Below are positions 61,734 through 64,000 of a stretch of 64,000 bases of DNA, piece by piece. The DNA comes from Lanius collurio (Eukaryota > Chordata > Aves > Passeriformes > Laniidae): positions 25,548,483-25,612,482 of the forward strand of contig JACBWW010000015.1 of NCBI GenBank assembly GCA_020086605.1. The letters run 5' to 3'. A program made the translations under genes and the position numbers. Positions within the stretch are counted from its first letter, which is position 1; the number at the start of each line of letters is the position of its first letter. Under the pieces are notes generated by a model that was not told where the DNA came from, searched no databases, and worked only from the letters and a program-made list of their open reading frames with translations.

Positions 61734-64000
61734 CATAAAATAGAAAAATCCCAAACAAACCCACACGAAAGCCCACCCCCAAAAAACCCTTGAAATCAAA
61801 ACAAAAGACCACAAAAGCCAGTCATACTAATCCCAAGGCGAAAGTGAGATGCAACATAAAAGAATAAAACTATAAAAATACCAATTAGCTATTCAAACAA
61901 GCCCAAACAATGCCCACTTCCTGTCCACCACACTTCAGCACTGCAATGAAAGCTTGCTAATGAGCCTGTTAACCACACCAGACTTAGCCACTGCCTACAG
62001 CAGTGACCAGCTGACCGACCACCAAACATGTCCCAGTGGATGCTCTCCAGCTGCAGCAGCATCTCACTCAGTGCAGCTCAGCCCAACTCAGTGTCTGGGA
62101 AGATACCAGGACAGCAAGGCAGGCTGCTCACTGGGATGTTTTCCTAGGTATATGACCAGCTCAAATAATTTTGCTCAGGAAGAGAAAAAGGCAAAGGTGC
62201 AAAAGTGCCATACGCATCAAAAAGCAGCCAGCAGAAGCTCAAGCAATTTGGGGTGAAGGTCAATAATAAGAAAAAGCTAAGCATTTTTCATTATAAAAAT
62301 ATACACAAGCAGGATCCAAGCATCAACCACTATTTCTGCATAAAGCAATAGTTAAAAAAAAAAAAGTTCTCATCTTTATTCCTTTCATATTCAAGGTATA
62401 ACAGGTATTATTTCTGGAACAGCAACAACTTCTAAGGTATCTCCAAAATTCACAGGCTTTGGTACATCATGATTTTGGTCAAGTAGCTGTATACACGCAA
62501 CTCCCCAATGGAGTGTTCAAATATCATTTTTAGTCAGTGACATACTTAGAGCTATCCAAGGAGAAAAGATACGAAACCATAAAGGTCAGCATGGGGACTG
62601 AAGCAAGTTCAGGAGACAAATGATGAGGCATGAGGGGATTAGACCCTGTCACATTTGTACAACTTAACTCAATACTTCTGCTGCCTGGACCTGCAGGCAA
62701 CAGTCCTGTTAATCATAACAGTATAATATACATATAAAACATAAGAGGTGCATAACAACCTCAAAGTTATTAGGTATCGGTAAAATAAAGTGACAAGACA
62801 TTGTACTTTTTAAAGAAACTTTAATTTCTCCCATATTTTAGCAAAATTATGAGTTACCACTAGATTCAATGTCTCCCCATTGACTAAAGCAGACATTTGC
62901 CTCTTCAAGCAGATTCACCTTTTACTTTTCCAACCAACCTCTTACACGACTAATGTGCAGGAAAATTCAAGTCCGCAACATTCAGCTCTCAATTAGAAGC
63001 TATTTTTAATTAGCTACAAACACTATATCCAAAGACTGTATCAGCAGCAACTGGCCTGAATCAACAGAGAGTTTTTTAGGAAAACAAACAAAGTGAGCCC
63101 ACACAAGAAAACCTCACTGGCCTTCGTCCAAGCATGCAAACTAAGGGACATTTCCATACCACTTGGAAGATTTCACTGCACTGGCCAAAGCCAAATTAAT
63201 AAGAGAAAGACAGCTTCTTCTTAGTTTAAAAACAGAAACTGTTTCTTTACTACACCCTTACCTGACAAGAACAGTATAGAGACAAGCGCAACAAAATCAC
63301 ATCAATATGAAAAAACAGCAAATACATTTTTCATTGGTCTGATATCCTAAAAAGTAGGTAAGATGAGAACTGATCAGTAAGGTGGTGAGAAAACTCAAAA
63401 GGGAAGGAGGAAAAAAAAAACCCATCCATCCCTTCATAATCTCTCAGTGCATTCAGCAAATGGAGGTAACCACAGTGCTATCTGCTCATCCTCTTCCATC
63501 AGCACACGCTGATACCGTTTTCGCCATGATGTGACACCAGCACCTACAGCTGAACACCAAAGGGCAAACATTGCAAGGCAACATCAAGATTTCACAACAT
63601 GATTTATTTGTGACTCCCAGCAGGTCTTCCCAGATGATGAAGTGTCTTGCCAGCAGCTGAAATCTAGATACCGAGACCACAAGCCTGCATTAAACAAAGC
63701 ATTGCTCCTGCTACTATTTTATCCCATCCTGTTCACGAATGATGTCCTCTTGATTTATTTAAATAATTGCTCCATGTTACAATAGCACCAGTAGATACAC
63801 AGTGATCATCTTTACATACCCTGGATGCCTGACATAATGAGTCTGGAAATGGAAGTGAAGAAAATAACGAAAATGAAGTCGGCATCCAGCTAGTAAAAAG
63901 CTGGAGTAGCCAGGAATCAGCCCCTGCTTTGCCAGAAGGGAAGACATTGTCAGGAGACAAAAGGATCCTCCTTTTTCCCTCAATCAACAGAAAATTAGCA
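61734..64000. other. Noncoding stretch, no gene seen
   Basis: AT-rich DNA with A runs at 62354-62365 and 63411-63420. A 100-codon plus-strand frame at 61954-62256 and an 84-codon minus-strand frame at 63733-63987 are unrecognised. The window ends without any gene entering from the right. Confidence 0.6.

Noticed and set aside
1..64000. CRISPR arrays, operons, phage or bacterial mobile elements
   Set aside because: No regularly spaced direct repeats, no compact coding, and CR1 LINE content shows a sauropsid nuclear genome.

Overview
The window looks like vertebrate nuclear DNA, most likely from a bird. It is AT-rich, has no compact coding, and has long gene-free stretches. The only clearly recognisable interspersed repeats are short, 5'-truncated CR1 (chicken repeat 1) LINE fragments, several still carrying the CR1 3' end and its 8-bp tail unit (ATTCTRTG-like). 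There is no sign of Alu, B1 or L1 families. One palindromic MITE-like relic resembles a repeat type I associate with sauropsid genomes. This fits a repeat-poor avian intergenic region or a very large intron. The species cannot be fixed from sequence alone.

No protein-coding gene, exon, rRNA, tRNA, CRISPR array or bacterial-type element could be supported. The longest ATG-started open frames are about 150-162 codons (13057-13545 +, 42136-42621 -, 19740-20192 -, 41789-42238 -). None resembles a protein I recognise, and they lie in locally GC-rich or low-complexity DNA where chance open frames are expected. The only recognisable protein-derived sequences are decayed CR1 reverse-transcriptase pieces on the minus strand at about 23295-23890 and 60086-60275.

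Layout: 1-7.4 kb plain noncoding DNA with homopolymers. About 7.5 kb, a 78-bp CR1 tail. 8.5-13.5 kb, a CA/TA microsatellite and noncoding DNA. 13.55 kb, the palindromic relic. 17.5 kb, an AT-rich partial duplication. 21.2 and 25.4 kb, two copies of an identical 28-bp word. 23.2-23.9 kb, the largest CR1 piece. 25.5-25.85 kb, an octamer- and GGATTA-rich candidate conserved element. 29-37 kb, A-rich tracts. 38.1-38.4 kb, a plus-strand CR1 3' end. 40.4-43.4 kb, a cluster of simple repeats (AAAT, GACA/GAAA, TA/TGTA), a 9-bp minisatellite, a 23-bp tandem duplication and a GC-richer block. 44-58 kb, several AT-rich stretches with dense homeodomain, POU or SOX-like words. 51.5-51.9 kb, a minus-strand CR1. 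59.9-60.3 kb, an internally deleted CR1.

Homopolymer runs are strongly asymmetric: I counted 15 A-runs and 5 T-runs of at least 10 on the plus strand. This would fit an intron transcribed from the minus strand, but it is only suggestive. I found no new multi-gene system. The most useful leads are the palindromic relic, the rearranged CR1, the shared 28-bp word and the candidate regulatory elements, all of which need comparative genomics.
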